DNA of 64,000 bases from Spirogloea muscicola (Eukaryota > Streptophyta > Zygnematophyceae > Spirogloeales > Spirogloeaceae). Positions 52,741 to 63,317 of this stretch are shown piece by piece; the first letter of the stretch is position 1, and each line of letters begins with the position of its first letter. Where the stretch lies: NCBI GenBank assembly GCA_009602725.1, contig WELB01000028.1, positions 611,467 to 675,466 of the forward strand, in the 5' to 3' direction. The notes below the pieces were generated by a model, which saw nothing but the letters and a program-made list of their open reading frames with translations, ran no database searches and was not told the origin of the DNA. The position numbers were made by a program, and so were the translations under genes.

Positions 52741-53860
52741 AGCAGACCATTTCCAACGCGGCCCGCTCTTGCTCGGGTGTATCGCATGCGCCTGTTAGTA
52801 TTGCTGCAGGAATCAATGGCACACGCGTTGCATCTGTGTGCCGGTCGCGCCCTAGCTGCAGCCTCTGGCTATAGACAGGGGACCTGCCACGCGGAGACTA
52901 GTTTCTCTGACTTGCGGCTGCTCAGTTGGGGATATTGAGCACACAGAGGCCATTTGAGTCGCTGTGTGCTTCATCAAGCTCCCACTTGCTGTAGCCTCTT
53001 GCATAGCTCTCGCCGTTTTAGTGCCTTTTGGCCCTTTGGACTTTGTCTTTTCTTTGTGGGCCGGCTTTTCACGGCCCCCGCTCCCTTTGGAAGTGCTCAC
53101 TTCTTCTTTGGGCTGGCCAGTCTCAGCGTCAACTTATGAAGAAGAGCCATTTCTTGCCCATTCTTTTTCCTGGGCTGGCCAAGCACAGCCATCGCCCTCT
53201 ACTGGCAAAATTCTCCTGAAAGCGTTTTTCTTCCTTTCACCCCCCTCTTTTGGGCTGGCCTCCCACAGCGGTGTCCGGCAGCGCTGTGTCGTGCAGGCGA
53301 GGTGAGCAGGCCGACTTCAACGCCGCTGGCTCGCTAGCTCATGTCTTTCGTATGCTCCTCTCCATCTCCCTCCAGCGGTCCATGGCCCACGCCTTGCATC
53401 TGCGTGCTGGCCGTGCTCTCGCTGCAGCCTCTGCTTTTCGTCAGGAGGAATGCTGCCCGGCTGCTAGTCTTTCTGATTCGCGGCTCCTCACTCGTGGTTA
53501 CTGAGTGATTCATCCACCAGCCCAGCTCTAAGACAGCGCTTTTGGCCCCTTCTGACTTCGTCAATGCTTTTCGGGCTGGCTGTTCACAGCCCTTGCCCCC
53601 TGTGGGAGAGCCACATTCTCACAGCCCTGTGTCATTCTATTTCTGGGCTGGCCAGTCAGCCATCGCCCTCTACTGGAAAAGTCCTTCACTCTTACAGCCC
53701 TTGCCGGCCTCTTTCATCGCAAGGTGGCAAAGTATGCATACCACCCGGCTGGGGACGAGTTCGTACCCCTGGCCGTGGATGTGCACGGGGCTCTCGGGTC
53801 CCAGTGGCTCGACCTGCTAGCCAGGCTTGCGCGGCGCGCTGTGTCCCGTAGGCGAAGAAG
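52740..53860 (+). mobile_element. Run of LINE 3' ends and tails
   Basis: 52775-52938 reads RMRLLVLLQESMAHALHLCA and FSDLRLLSWGY in one frame. Hairpin tails follow at 53060-53100, 53120-53160, 53170-53200 and 53250-53275. A second good protein end lies at 53310-53504 (HVFRMLLSISLQRSMAHALH, SLSDSRLLTRGY), with tails to 53700. At 53715-53850 an internal piece reads KYAYHPAGDEFVPLAVDVHG and SQWLDLLARLARRAVSRRR, then stops at the minus copy. Confidence 0.7.
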
Positions 53861-54490
53861 TGGCTCTCCTAATGGGGAGAAGGGCTGTGAAAAGCCAGCC
53901 AGACAAGAATTGACATAAGGTTCGAAGGGGCCAAATGACGGAGGGGCCTGAAGCACTATGTCAGAACGGGTGTAGGATGGATCACTCAGTAGCACGAGTG
54001 AGGAGCCTCAGATCCGACAGCCTAGCTGCTGGAAACTAATCCCCCTGAAGGAAGTCAGAGGCTGCAACGGGAGCACGGCCAGCACGCAGATGCAAGACGT
54101 GGCCCATGGACCGCTGGTGGGAGATTGACAACGCATGCAATAGACCTGGGCCCACGGCCCGCGGCGTTGAAGTCAGCCGGCTCACCTCGCCTGCGGGACA
54201 CAGCGCGCCGTGCAAGCTTGGCTAGCAAGTCGAGCCACTGGGACCCGAAAACCCCGTGCACATCCACGGCCAGGGGTACGGACTCGTCCCCAGCCGGGTG
54301 GTCTGCATACTTTGCCGCTTTGCAGCGAGCGTCGTTGGCCGCTGCACGGCCAGCTTTCGAGGTAGAAAGCCTCGGATTGGCGCGATCCACCACATCGATG
54401 GTGACCACATCAGCGATGACGCGCGGGCCACCGCCCGGCGTGGACGCCACCAGGTCGACATGGCGAGTGTGCAGTCCCATCTGCCTTCCG
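53860..54490 (-). mobile_element. LINE 3' end inserted at the plus fragment
   Basis: On the minus strand from 54480: MGLHTRHVDLVASTPGGGPR, VIADVVTIDVVDRANP, KYADHPAGDESVPLAVDVHG, VFGSQWLDLLAKLARRAVSR, RGEPADFNAAG; then frame changes and an end near 53985, with a tail hairpin GGCTGGCTTTTCACAGCC at 53880-53900 (minus). The tail joins directly to RRR of the plus fragment at 53855. Confidence 0.72.
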
Positions 54491-54800
54491 AGAGGGCCGG
54501 CTTTTCACAGCGCTTGCACCCATTGGGAGAGCCACTTCTCTCTTTCAAGAGGTCGACCCCTCGGGGTGGGCTTCGTTCAGCCTGCCCTGCGGGGCTGGCT
54601 TGACTTCTTCGTAGCTGCTTTGTTTCTACTTGTGCTTGTTTTTTCTTAGCGCTTCCCCTGGCCCCCTTCTCGTACTCTGTTCATTCTTTTATGGGCTGGC
54701 TTTTCCAGCCCCTATCCTCAATGGGCGGCCCCTTCCCCCTTTTCCCTCGACAGGTCTGCCCCTCGGGGCGGGCCTCGTTCGGCCCGCCCCTCGGGGTGGG
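54490..54800 (+). mobile_element. LINE tails
   Basis: Tails at 54497-54545 (CCGGCTTTTCACAGC, GAGAGCCACTTCTCTCTTTC) and 54600-54740 (GGGCTGGCTTTTCCAGCCCC, CCTCAATGGGCGG). Repeated CCCCTCGGGGYGGGC blocks lie at 54555-54805. Confidence 0.6.
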
Positions 54801-55545
54801 TGTCGTGCCGTAGAGTGTCGATTGCTAGGTAATGACGATAGAGCAGATTTGTAAGGGATTCAGTGACACGTCAGAGTCCACGTGGCCAGCAGCGTATGTG
54901 TTGTGGAAAGAAAGCGAAAAAGCGAGAGACTGAAGAGACTACATCAGCATTGCGCTGGATAATAGAAAAGAAGGAAGCAACAGATGCCGTGGTGTGTTCA
55001 CCAAGAATTGGAATGGAGGAATCTCTTTATCTAGTAAACGAGTCCGTGGAAGACACCAAGCAGTCAACAGCAGTGCAATGAAGTAGATCCAATCGTCTCA
55101 GTGCCAGGTTACCAAGTATATCAAGTGCCGGTAACACAAATTCGCCCTATTCGGAAATTACGTTATAGTAACTCTACACGCCCCATTCGGGACTTTGCTT
55201 AGTCAGAGCCTTGCAAAGATTTACACAATGCAACTTCTGTGGATGATACTGTTAAATAATGCGAGCTAAACGATTTCTGAGACAATGTTCAGAGCGTCAA
55301 GTCAAACAAACCAAGCATGGTCTTGCCAATGCACCGGTTCACGGACCGGTTGACGGAGTTCTCCAGTAGAAGGCTCCTCAAGCAGCAGATCCGGACCTTC
55401 ACGCCAACCCGTGCCTTCTTGGCACGTCCGAGGGTGCGCGCTCGATCCCTGCTGATGTATCAGCGGTGGTGGCGGCGGCGGTAGCAGTAGGAGCGACGAC
55501 GACAGCGGCGGCGGCGGCGGCGAGTCGGCTCAGGGAAGGAAATTG
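54800..55545. other. Unassigned AT-richer stretch
   Basis: A plus frame at 54863-55081 (72 codons, Lys/Glu-rich) has no known motif. A (GGCGGC)n-like tract lies at 55460-55525. It may be part of an unrecognised element. Confidence 0.35.
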
Positions 55546-55550
55546 GACCG

Positions 55551-55760
55551 AGTAGAACTGCTCGGTCCCAGCCCTCCGCTCGCTTATCTCCGGTCGGGAA
55601 GAATGGAAGAATATTACTGAGTAGAACTGCTCGGAACTGCTCGGTCCCAGCCCTCCGCTCGCTTATCTCCGGTCGGGAAGAATGGAAGAATATTACTGAG
55701 TAGAACTGCTCGGTCCCAGCCCTCCGCTCTCCGGTCGGGAAGAATGGAAGAATATTACTG
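55551..55760. repeat. Three tandem copies of a 62-79-bp unit
   Basis: Units at about 55551-55619, 55620-55698 and 55699-55760 share AGTAGAACTGCTCGGTCCCA and CGGTCGGGAAGAATGGAAGA. Unit 2 has an extra CTCGGAACTG and unit 3 lacks CGCTTAT. The copies are otherwise nearly identical, so the array is young. Confidence 0.88.
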
Positions 55761-55889
55761 GAGCAGGCATAGTTGCCTCCACCCTCCACCCTCAATCCCA
55801 AGGCCAGTGTAGCCTGAAACCGCTAGTGCTGCTCTCCCCTTCCACTTTAAATCCCCAAGGCCAGTGTAGCCTGGGATTGCTATTCCCTC

Positions 55890-56318
55890 ACCCTGTCGGA
55901 GTTGAGGCTCCTCACTCGTAACGATGGAGTGGTCCATCCTCCCCCGTTCTGACATAAGCGTCTTCAGGCCCCTTCGTAGCTGCTTAGCACTGTTTAGGCC
56001 CCTCCGTCATTTGGCCCCTTCGAAACTTTGTCAATTCTTTTCAAGCTGGCTTTTCACAGCCCTTGCCCCCACTGGGAGTGCCACTTCCCTATACTTTCAC
56101 CTTTACCCGCCGTTAGCCTGGCCGGTACCCGCCTTCGCTCGGTAGGGTGGGTCATCCCCATCGGAGCGGACCCTCGGAGTGCTTCGTAGCTGCTTTGTTT
56201 CTACTTTTTGTGCTTGTTTTTCTTCGCGCTTCCCCTGGCCCCCTTCTCGTACTTAGTTCATTCTTTCTTGGGCTGGCTTTTCCAGCCCCTATCCTCAGTG
56301 GGCGAGCCCTTTCTCAGG
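55890..56318 (+). mobile_element. LINE 3' end and two tails
   Basis: Last codons (ELRLLTRND-like) lie at 55898-55925; tails at 56000-56090 (CAAGCTGGCTTTTCACAGCC) and 56185-56315 (GGGCTGGCTTTTCCAGCCCC, GGGCGAGCCCTTTCT). Confidence 0.62.
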
Positions 56319-56538
56319 GCTTTTCGGCATCTCTTCGGGCTTTTTGAGCGGGTCGAGCGGTAGGATGGGGTCTGCCCACCGATGCCAGATCCACGGCTCA
56401 GCGGCAGATACGCACTTCAGTTGAGTGCTTGAGACGGTGTGTACTCGGTATCTGCCGCTGAGCCGTGGATCTGGGCATGAGTGGGCAGATCCCATCCTAC
56501 GGCTCGAACGGCTCAAAAAGCCCGACGAGAAGCCGAGA
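56318..56538. repeat. Foldback: inverted arms of about 92 bp, 36-bp spacer
   Basis: Left arm 56318-56411 and right arm 56448-56538 are near-perfect reverse complements (for example GCTGAGCCGTGGATCTG on the right and CAGATCCACGGCTCAGC on the left). The fold is flanked by a plus LINE tail on the left and a minus LINE tail on the right, so the symmetry extends outward to about 56240-56600. A partial third arm copy is at 56738-56795. Confidence 0.85.
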
Positions 56539-56544
56539 GGTCCT

Positions 56545-56760
56545 AAGAAAAGCGCGCCCATAGAAAAGAGGGGCTGGCCAAGCCAGCCCAAAAAAGAATG
56601 GACAATGTCCAGAGCCAAAGCAAGAGGAGCCGGAGAAAGGACTACACTACAACATACTGCAGAACACAGAAACGATGCAGAGGAAAGCTCAGTAACCACG
56701 AGTGAGCAAGGGCTCGCCCCATTGAGGATAGGGTTGGCTTCGCCGATGCCACATCGACGG
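56545..56760 (-). mobile_element. LINE tails (minus)
   Basis: GAGGGGCTGGCCAAGCCAGC at 56565-56590 followed by the CCAAAGCAAGAGGAGCCGG region and a TCAGTAACCACGAGTGAGC stop region at 56688-56707; a further partial tail lies near 56710-56735. Confidence 0.6.
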
Positions 56761-56999
56761 CTCAGCGGCAGGTCCGCGCTTCTGTTGAGCGGTTGAGATG
56801 GTAACAAGAAGACCGTTTGCCGATGTTGATCGAGGACGCGGCGGCATCTGCGCACTTACCTGACTGGGGCTGAGCTGGAGGTGCCGTGTTTGAGAATCCT
56901 GCTTCACATCAACTAACAGGTGATGTGCCTCATACGTCCAGTGTGCAGCCACCTCACATGCCTTGTCAGATCGATATCAGTGACTTATCGACGGATACC

Positions 57000-57620
57000 T
57001 CGTGCCAGCTCATACCGTCCACACGCGTGCAGGCCGCGCTATGGCTGCGGCCTCGCTCTCTCTCCTTCCGGCCCCGTCGTAGCTGCTTAGCGCTTTTTAG
57101 GCCCCTCCATCATTTGGCCCCTTCGAACGTTTGTTTGGAATGGCTTTTCACAGCCCTTGCCCCCATTGGGAGTGCCACTTCTTCTTTGCTGCCTCCAGGT
57201 CTAGGCGGAGTGCCTCGTTCCCAGCTGCGAGTTACTCGGACTTGCTTCTGCTCACCCGTGGGTACTGAGCTTTCCTTTGCGTCGTCTCGTGTCTAGCTGT
57301 GTAGCTTTTCTAATTCAGCCTGTTTTGGCTCTGTGGATTTTGTCCATTCCTTTTGTGCTGGCTTTGCCAGCCCCTCTTCTCTGTGGGCGAGCAATTTCTT
57401 TTCGTGGATAGGGTTTACGGGTTAGGGCAAAAGGGGGGCAAGGGCCTTGAATGAGAGCACCGAGTCGCCACTTGCGTCGCTGTGCGCTTAAACGCTTTTG
57501 CGCCATCCGGCCCTTCCAGGGCTGGCTTGGCCAGCGCCTCTTCTCTCAGGGCGCGCCATTTCTTCCAGGCCTTGTACATACCTTTGGGCTGGCTGTTCAC
57601 AGCCCTTGCCCCCTTTGGCC
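57000..57620 (+). mobile_element. LINE ends and tails upstream of RLK-6
   Basis: 57015-57060 reads RVQAALWLRPRS (a shifted RAGRALAAAS); a tail lies at 57120-57190; a protein end SYSDLLLLTRGY is at 57225-57268; tails follow at 57345-57395, 57515-57565 and 57580-57625 (TGGGCTGGCTGTTCACAGCC). Confidence 0.62.
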
Positions 57621-57820
57621 GAGCCACTTGCTATCATTCTTGCTTTGAAGGAAGGGCGCTCATTCTCTCCCCTACCCACTCCTTGACTTTTCTGAGACTT
57701 TCGAGGCTCCTCTTTGAGACTGACACCTCGCGCGCCGCCACCTGCGCAGCTGCCGCCGCTCCTGCCGCGCCGCCGAGACGCTGGCTCTGGCACCGGCCAT
57801 GAGGTCGCGCTTGTCTGAGC

Positions 57821-60800
57821 ATGGCAGCCGCTCTGGCCAGCGCGGCCGCGGCGCTTGTCGCCATTGCGCAGCTCGGTTGCTTCGCCTCTGCCGCCGGGGA
57901 CCTTGAGTGAGCAGCCCGTCCTCCTCCTTTCCACTTGTGGCCACTTGAGTCGCTGTGTGCTCTAAGGCTTTACTGGCCCCTTCAAATTTCGTTGTACATT
58001 ATTGTGGCTGGGCTGGCCGATCACAGCCATTGCCCCCTACTGTAAGAGCCTCTCTTCTTTCCAGGAGGTCTGGTCTGGTCTGGTGTAGTGGGTTTCCGAA
58101 CCACCACAGCGTTGCCAGACCTGAGCCGCGGGCACGTTGCGCCTGCCCGTCCTCTCCGTATGTGCTGCCACATTACCCACCTCCGCTCCTGGGGCGGCAT
58201 GCACTCCAGCGTCACTCTGCGTGGCCTCCGTATTGCCCCGCCCGCTGACTGCCATCGTTCCTCCGCCCCACAGCTCTGACAAGGCCGCGCTGTTGGCGTT
58301 CAAGGCCGGCATCACACCCTATTATCGGCTCTCACAGTGGGACCCCACTGACCTTACGCCATGCGGCTGGCATGGTGTTGCATGCAACACCACCACGCCC
58401 GGCGGCCCCAGGCAAGAGCTTTGTCTCGAGCCCTGCCATTTGCTAGCCGGTTGCTGCGACATGTCAAGAAGGTGGCACCACAAGCATTGGCGACCCGGCC
58501 GCAGCCGGTGGCAAGGTTGTGGCCCTGAAGGGCTCGCCTTCTCTGCGGCCTCTCGCCAGAACCTACGGCAGTGGCTGCCTAAGGCAGCTTGGCGGAGGGC
58601 TTCTGAAACAGCAGCATTGTTGTTAGCTCATTGCAAGGGGGAGCATGGTTTTCAAGAGTCGATCAAGCTCAGCTTCCTCCACCACTGGCCACTGTTGTCT
58701 ACCTGCAGGCGAGTAACTGGGCTCGACTTGTCCAATGGGCAGCTGGAAGGCCCGCTGGCACCGGACCTCGGCAATATTGGCAGCCTGCGCTACGTGAATC
58801 TTACCGGGAATATGCTGTCGGGCTCCATCCCTGTGGCGCTGGGCAGCCTCCCGTACCTTTGCGTCCTCCGCCTCGGGGGCAATAGGTTAGCATGCCTACG
58901 TTTCTTGATTTCTCTCAGTCGATTCTTAGACAGCAGTAAAAGTTTGAATCGAATTCTTATCCTGTGTCTCACAAGATAAAGTTTCGCAGCATATTGCAAC
59001 TATCGCGGAGGTACCATTACTCTGATGAGCATGGTTGTTGGTGTTGACTAGGGTCAGCAGCTATTGATTTGCATCCTCCTGCAGGCACTGGTCTAAGGGT
59101 TTGGGAACAATCCCCGCCAGAGCACCACTGGTGTGAAAGCAGGACAGCATGAGATGTGATAGTTGTCCTCGGCAATTTCACAAAGCTGATGTTAACAACA
59201 GGTAACTCACCCTTGCATGGCTGTTGCAGGCTCACAGGCGGAATACCTCCAGAGCTATTTACAGATAATAGGTTGCAGGTGCTGGAGCTCTATGGAAATA
59301 AGTAAGGGCTTACTCCCCTCACACCCGCAGTTGCATTGCACACATTTTCGAGCAGCAGAAGACAGTATGAAGCACAGCAGCCAGATGGTCCTTTTCTCGG
59401 TGGCATTGACAGACTTACAGGAAGCATTCCTGCCACCGTTGGGAACTGCACCACAATGACACACATGGTTGATTCCCATAATGAGTCAGTTCTCACCTTG
59501 CTCTAGCTGTACACGAGAATTTGTGTCAGTTGTGCACAAGACTGCAAGTAGAACACGTCAAGGAAGTGAGACATTGTGTCAGATGCAATGAGAATATGTC
59601 AAGAAAGTCCCTTGCTGGACCAGGTGACACAAATGGCAACGCTCTTGTTGCATTCAGGTTGACGGGAGTGATTCCTGCGAGCATTGGCAACCTCCATGTG
59701 TTGAGTACCTTGGACCTTGTGTACAACAAGTAAGTCAGTTAAAAACGAGTGAGCTCTCACCTTGCTCTGAGCAGAAAATGAAACTGTTATTTTGTGCACA
59801 AGAAGCTATTAGGACATGTGATGAAAAGGCAGTCCCATGATATACCTGGTGGAACAGATGCAAATGCTGTGGTTCTCTTGCTTTCAGATTGACGGGAGTG
59901 ATTCCTCCGAGCATTGGCAGTCTTCGTATGTTAAGTGCTTTGTACATTGAGTCAAACGGGTAAGTCAGAGCAAGACATCATCAGCAGCATGTTGCCATAC
60001 GTAGAGCATCAAGGCATCAGTGAAGGTGTGTCAAGGAAACACAGAGAGCTTAAGTCATTGACTTGCTGTGCTTGCGTCTGATTGATAAACTGGTCTCAGT
60101 CACGAGCCTAAGAGAGCAGCAGATAAAATTAATTGCCCTGTTTGTGATGGCAAAGACAGACTTACAGGAAGCATTCCTGCCACAATTGGGAACTGCACCA
60201 CACTGACACACTTTGATGCATCCTATAATGAGTCAGTTCTTACCTTGCTCTAGCTATATATGAAACTGTAAACAAGACTGCAAGTAGAACACGTCAAAGA
60301 AGTAGACATTGTCTTAGTTGCAATCGGAATACGTTAAGGAAGTGCCCCTGCAGGACCAGATGGCACAAATGGCAACGCCCTTGTTTGCATTCAGATTGAC
60401 GGGAGTAACTCCTTCAAGCATTGGCAACCTTCATATGCTGAGTATGTTGGACCTTGGGTACAACAAGTAAGTCAGAGCAAGACATCCTAAGCAGCACTTT
60501 GCTATTCATAGCGCATCAAGGCATCAGTTCCACTTATGTCTCTAGGACGCAGTGAAACTCACATCATCGACATATTCACAGTTGCTTGCATCTCATGAAT
60601 AAACTGGTCATCAGATTTGAAGCTTTACAGAAGGTGCATAACAAGGGAACAAAATGCTTTCATCTTCTTTGCAATGCAGCCTTACTGGTTGCAAATACAT
60701 TTACGCTTCACAACTCATGCCGCCTCTTGCATAGTCCCTTGCTCCTTTTGCTGTGTGTGTGGTGCTCATCTTTCTACTCACTCTCACATTATACTGCGGG

Positions 60801-63317
60801 TGCCCTTGGGTTACTGCTGCAGTTTGTCAGGTCCCCTGCCACCTGAGTTTGGAGAGTGCACTCAGCTGCAAACTCTCAGCTTACAAAACAACAGGTATAC
60901 ATTACTGCTACTTGTAACACGCATTATCCATATCAGTTCTTCTACCTTTCAGGGCCCAGATTGAGACCATCTCCTCAAAGGAATGATCATGACAGAGACG
61001 ACTGAGGCTGTTTGGTGGCAGCTTGAATGGCACACTGCCAGCATCATTGGGCAAGCTTGCGTACTTGCAAGATATTTTCCTTGGAGACAACGAGTGAGTG
61101 GACAACGAGTGAGTGGACCCTTGGATGCTAGTCATGTAGTTGTGTTCCTATATGTGGTCCTTGCATGCCTAGCTTTCCTCCGACAAGGAAGGCACATGTC
61201 AGCTGTAACATGGGATGTAGACAAGCTGCAAGTCGCTTAGCGGCTCACTCACAGTTCCTGACAGGTTAAGTGGTCAGCTGCCGTCCCAGTTGGCAAGACT
61301 TGTGCTGCTCACACAGCTCCGGTTGGCTGGCAACAACCTCTGTGAACCCATTCCGCCAACCTTCTCCGCTTTGAGTAACTTGCAGTTGCTGATGATGGAC
61401 AACAACATTTTCTCTGGCCCATTCCCAGAGTGGCTTGGCATACTGAGCAGTGCAGTGATTATATCTCTAAGTCACAACAGCTTGACTGGAGGTGTACCTG
61501 CAAGTATTCGTAAGCTGCAAAATCTTGGAGAATTTTACATCTCAGACAATCTCCTAACAGGCAGCCTCCCCCCCAGAGATCGGAGACTTAAGCAAGCTCA
61601 CCGTATTTTCAGCTGCGAATAACTCATTCAGTGGGCCCATACCAGAGGAGATTGGCGATCTGCTGGATCTGGCCTATCTCGACCTCTCAAACAATGAACT
61701 CAATGGCAGCATCCCGGCGTCCTTTGCACACATCAATCTCATTGACTTTTTCAACGTCTCTAACAACAACCTCAGTGGGACCATCCCTGGTGGTCATATT
61801 GGTCAGTACAACAGCAGCTCCTTCTCTGGTAATGCTGACTTATGCGGCGGCCCTTATCTGGCCTGTGGAAGTCCTCCTTCCTTTCCATCACCTCCAGAGG
61901 ACGAATTGTCATATTCTGGAGGCTTTTTTGGGGGGCCATTTGCTGGCATTGTTATTGGGGCTGTTGAGCAGAGCACTGAGAGCTTCTGCTCCAAGATGTC
62001 CAGTACTAAAGATAGACTTCAAGGTCCATTCACCTTTGAGGAGCTCATGGATGCCACTGAGAACTTCAATGACATTCACATAGTCGGCACAGGAGGCTTT
62101 GGAAAAGTCTATAGGTACAGACATGACGGATGTTAAAATGTTAATTGACTCGTTCCATTACGCCCGCGCTGCTTGCAGGTGGTTTTATTCCATGGTGCTT
62201 GTTGTCCCGGTCTCTTCCATGTTCTACAATCTGCAAAGTCGTCAAGCTACTGAGATTACGACATTGCTGAGCAGTGCGCAGATGAAGGACGGGCAAAAGT
62301 ATGCAGTGAAGAGGCTAGCGCCAGACAGCAAGCAAGGTCTGAGAGAGGTGCAAGCTGAGGTGGAGATACTGAGTCGCATTTATCACCGCAATTTGGTCCA
62401 GCTACGGGGCTGGTACATCCCAAAGGACAGCGACATGGACATGCTGCTCATCTATCCATTCTTGCCTGGCGGGAATCTGAACAATTGGTGCACGGGGGAA
62501 TGGGCGTGCCTTCAAAGCCAGAGGGATTTGATCACTGGTCTGCACGGGTGAAGGTCATGCTGGGTGCAGCGGTTGGGCTGAGGTACCTGCATCATGAGTG
62601 CAATCGTCGGGTGGTCCATAGGGACGGGAAGCCAAGCAACATCTTGTTGGATGAGCATGGTCAAGGGTACTTGGCAGATTTTGGGCTTGCACGGATCCTG
62701 CAGAAGCATGACACACACGCGTCAACCATGGCTGCAGGTGACTTGTCCAAGCACTCAAATTTCTATGTGTGCTGTCATAGGCCTCTCTGGCATCATGCAA
62801 AAGGATGAGCTGCTCATCAGATGTGTGTTGCCTCCTGCTGGTCATGGCACCTCAGACCAAAGGCCTCACAATGTATAGGAGTCATCTTGCCTGCATTTCG
62901 TGATTACCACTCCATGATTGATGCACATCTGCAGGCACGATCGGATATCTAGCTCCAGACTATGCTGAGCTGGGCCAATTGAATGAACGCAGCGATGTCT
63001 TCAGTTTTGGGATCATGCTTCTGGAGACTGTCACTGGCAAACGTCCTGTTGACCCTTTCTTTCAGAGTGATAATGTGACTGGGGGCAACTTGACTAGCTG
63101 GGTGCGGTCATGCCTTCGCAAGGAGAAGCCGTTGGAGTGCGTTGATATGGCGCTAGCGCCATTCGTGCGCCAGAGAGTGGATGAAATGAAAGGAGCCTTG
63201 AAAGCAGGGCTTTTTTGCTGCTCCCGCACTCCAATCCACAGGCCAACAATGAGTGACGTTGTTGAAATGCTTCAGAACCTCCAAGCATGTGGTGCTGAAT
63301 TGACATTTCCTAAGTGA
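57821..63317 (+). CDS. LRR receptor-like kinase with expanded LRR exon array (RLK-6), lesioned
   Basis: Same plan as RLK-5: 57821-57906 (signal peptide), 58274-58411 (LRR cap, DKAALLAFKAGITPYYRLSQ, GC donor), 58709-58885, then eight 72-nt LRR exons (59230-61093), a large exon 61265-62114, and kinase exons 62275-62737 and 62935-63317. The cap, LRRs and splice phases are good. Three faults: one extra C in a C7 run near 61567-61573, a missing base near 62478, and loss of about 80 bp at 61970 that removes nearly all the membrane helix (GIVIGAV is followed directly by EQSTESFC). Kinase residues are otherwise kept (VVHRDGKPSNILLDEHG, LADFGLAR). Either a young pseudogene or, if the two single-base faults are sequence errors, a helix-less LRR kinase. 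The start Met is the first in frame with the signal peptide. Confidence 0.8.
57930..58060 (+). mobile_element. LINE tail in RLK-6 intron 1
   Basis: GGCTGGGCTGGCCGATCACAGCC followed by ATTGCCCCCTACTG and GAGCCTCTCTTCTTTCC. The orphan copy at 41.6 kb lacks this tail at the same place and has a different one. Confidence 0.55.
59230..61093 (+). repeat. Array of eight 24-codon LRR exons with duplicated introns
   Basis: Exons 59230-59301, 59413-59484, 59658-59729, 59888-59959, 60160-60231, 60395-60466, 60823-60894 and 61022-61093 are each exactly 72 nt, phase-2 bounded, each one LRR (LTGSIPATVGNCTTMTH, LTGVIPASIGNLHVLST and so on). The block 59413-59730 repeats at 60160-60467 (offset about 740 bp), including intron sequence (GCAAGTAGAACACGTCAA). 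Confidence 0.88.

Noticed and set aside
54863-55081. 72-codon Lys/Glu-rich plus frame as a small gene
   Set aside because: No motif, no splice context, and it lies between repeats; kept only as an unassigned stretch.
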